Shown here: piece by piece, positions 5,879 through 6,379 of the stretch | Layout of the letters: each line of letters starts with the position of its first letter | Numbering within the stretch: the stretch's first letter is position 1 | Source: Acidimicrobium sp. | GTDB taxonomy: Bacteria > Actinomycetota > Acidimicrobiia > Acidimicrobiales > Ilumatobacteraceae | DNA length: 6,379 bases | Direction: 5' to 3' | Assembly (NCBI GenBank): GCA_003535455.1 | Contig: DOHD01000008.1 | Location: 1 to 6,379 of the forward strand | Made by a program: the position numbers and the translations under genes | Notes under the pieces: generated by a model | What the model was told of the DNA's origin: nothing | Databases searched by the model: none | Seen by the model: the letters and a program-made list of their open reading frames with translations, nothing else

Positions 5879-6379
5879 CTATTCTGCCACGCCACTAGAC
5901 GAACGGCGACGGCGACCTGATCGAGTCGGCCCTTCGCCATTGCCGACGCTGCGCGCTGGCAGATCGATAACTTTCGCCAAGTTTGGCGCCTCTGCGGTCT
6001 TGTGCGGAAACGCCATCGCCTCGACGAACAACTGCTGAAATCGTGGTTCGGTTGCCGTTTCGATCTTGGTAACTTTGCGCACGGCGTCTTCCATTTCGTA
6101 TCTCAACTTTCGAGACAACAACGATTGCACAGCACCCGCACCGGCCGCATTGCCGACCGCACGCACGCCCGCGACCGGACAATCAGGAACCAGACCAAGC
6201 ACCATCGCATAAACCGGGTCGATGTGCGCACCGAAAGCACCGGCAAGTCGAATGTCATGAACAACTGGTGAGCCGGCATGTTCGACCAACAGATCAATGC
6301 CGGCACGAAGCGCCGCTTTGGCTAGTTGAATTGCGCGAACATCGTTTTGCGTTACATAAAGTTTCGTGTCGCCTTGTTC
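5879..6379 (-). CDS. ASKHA-domain corrinoid-activating protein (RACo/DUF4445-like), C-terminal part
   Basis: An open frame enters at the window edge and gives 166 residues to a TAG at 5881-5879; the N-terminus is missing. Motifs of the RACo-type C-terminal ASKHA domain are clear. Counting from the first visible residue, VTQNDVRAIQLAKAALRAG is at 9-27, LAGAFGAHIDP at 45-55, MVLGLVPDCP at 59-68 and VGNAAGAGA at 75-83. Such proteins usually start with a 2Fe-2S ferredoxin domain and use ATP to reduce inactive Co(II) corrinoid back to Co(I), so MttB-type methyltransfer can continue; whether this copy has the iron-sulfur domain cannot be seen. The C-terminus is a Gly/Arg-rich tail (RSGRRRRSSS) which, as I recall, alphaproteobacterial homologues also carry. 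It is immediately followed, after 5 bases, by the methyltransferase gene. An internal TTG at 6289 is not a real start, because conserved motif lies upstream of it. Confidence 0.88.
   Translation of the reverse strand, partial: EQGDTKLYVTQNDVRAIQLAKAALRAGIDLLVEHAGSPVVHDIRLAGAFGAHIDPVYAMVLGLVPDCPVAGVRAVGNAAGAGAVQSLLSRKLRYEMEDAVRKVTKIETATEPRFQQLFVEAMAFPHKTAEAPNLAKVIDLPARSVGNGEGPTRSGRRRRSSSGVAE

Larger units (their letters stand above)
1134..6379 (-). other. Putative operon: corrinoid/folate-dependent methylated-amine demethylation
   Basis: Five consecutive minus-strand genes with gaps of 5 and 21 bases, a 1-base overlap and 7 bases: corrinoid reactivase, MttB-like methyltransferase, methylene-THF reductase, FAD amine dehydrogenase, betaine-homocysteine methyltransferase. 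No space for an internal promoter exists. The promoter must lie beyond 6379, probably before genes for the corrinoid protein and the THF-directed methyltransferase. Gene content, not any one gene, supports the pathway; co-transcription is inferred from spacing. Confidence 0.8.

Overview
This window carries most of a tightly packed minus-strand operon for corrinoid- and folate-dependent breakdown of methylated amines, of the glycine betaine or trimethylamine type. A convergent plus-strand pair of ordinary genes lies at its left edge. Base composition is moderate, slightly above half G+C by eye. TCG, CGA and GTCGA-like words are very frequent, while Lys and Glu codons are often AAA and GAA. Clear Shine-Dalgarno sequences are rare. 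The proteins resemble, from memory, those of aerobic, often marine, bacteria (Rhizobiales and Roseobacter-type Alphaproteobacteria, and some marine Actinomycetota). I cannot resolve the phylum from this window; a marine actinobacterium is a guess.

Left part (1-1109, plus strand): the last 49 residues of an EamA/DMT-type transporter, then after 20 bases a complete PfkB-family sugar or nucleoside kinase whose substrate I cannot name. It meets the operon tail to tail, with 24 bases between the two stop codons.

Right part (1134-6379, minus strand, read right to left): (i) the C-terminal part of an ASKHA-domain, RACo-like corrinoid reactivase, cut by the window edge; (ii) a complete MttB-superfamily methyltransferase with no in-frame amber codon, so of the non-pyrrolysine kind; (iii) a short MetF-type methylenetetrahydrofolate reductase; (iv) a stand-alone FAD-dependent oxidoreductase of the DAO/sarcosine-dimethylglycine dehydrogenase type; (v) a zinc-dependent betaine-homocysteine S-methyltransferase-like enzyme. 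Gaps are 5 and 21 bases, then a 1-base overlap, then 7 bases, so the five genes are almost certainly co-transcribed.

Inferred pathway: the MttB-like enzyme moves a methyl group from a quaternary or tertiary amine to a corrinoid protein, which the ASKHA protein keeps in the active Co(I) state. A second methyltransferase would pass the methyl to tetrahydrofolate, and the reductase, running oxidatively, would make methylene-THF. The homocysteine methyltransferase could use a methyl of betaine to make methionine, and the flavoprotein could oxidise the resulting dimethylglycine or sarcosine. The corrinoid protein, the THF methyltransferase, the operon promoter and the N-terminus of the reactivase are not in the window; they probably lie beyond position 6379 or elsewhere. 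No RNA genes, mobile elements, CRISPR arrays or long repeats were seen, and no gene-free stretch exceeds 30 bases.
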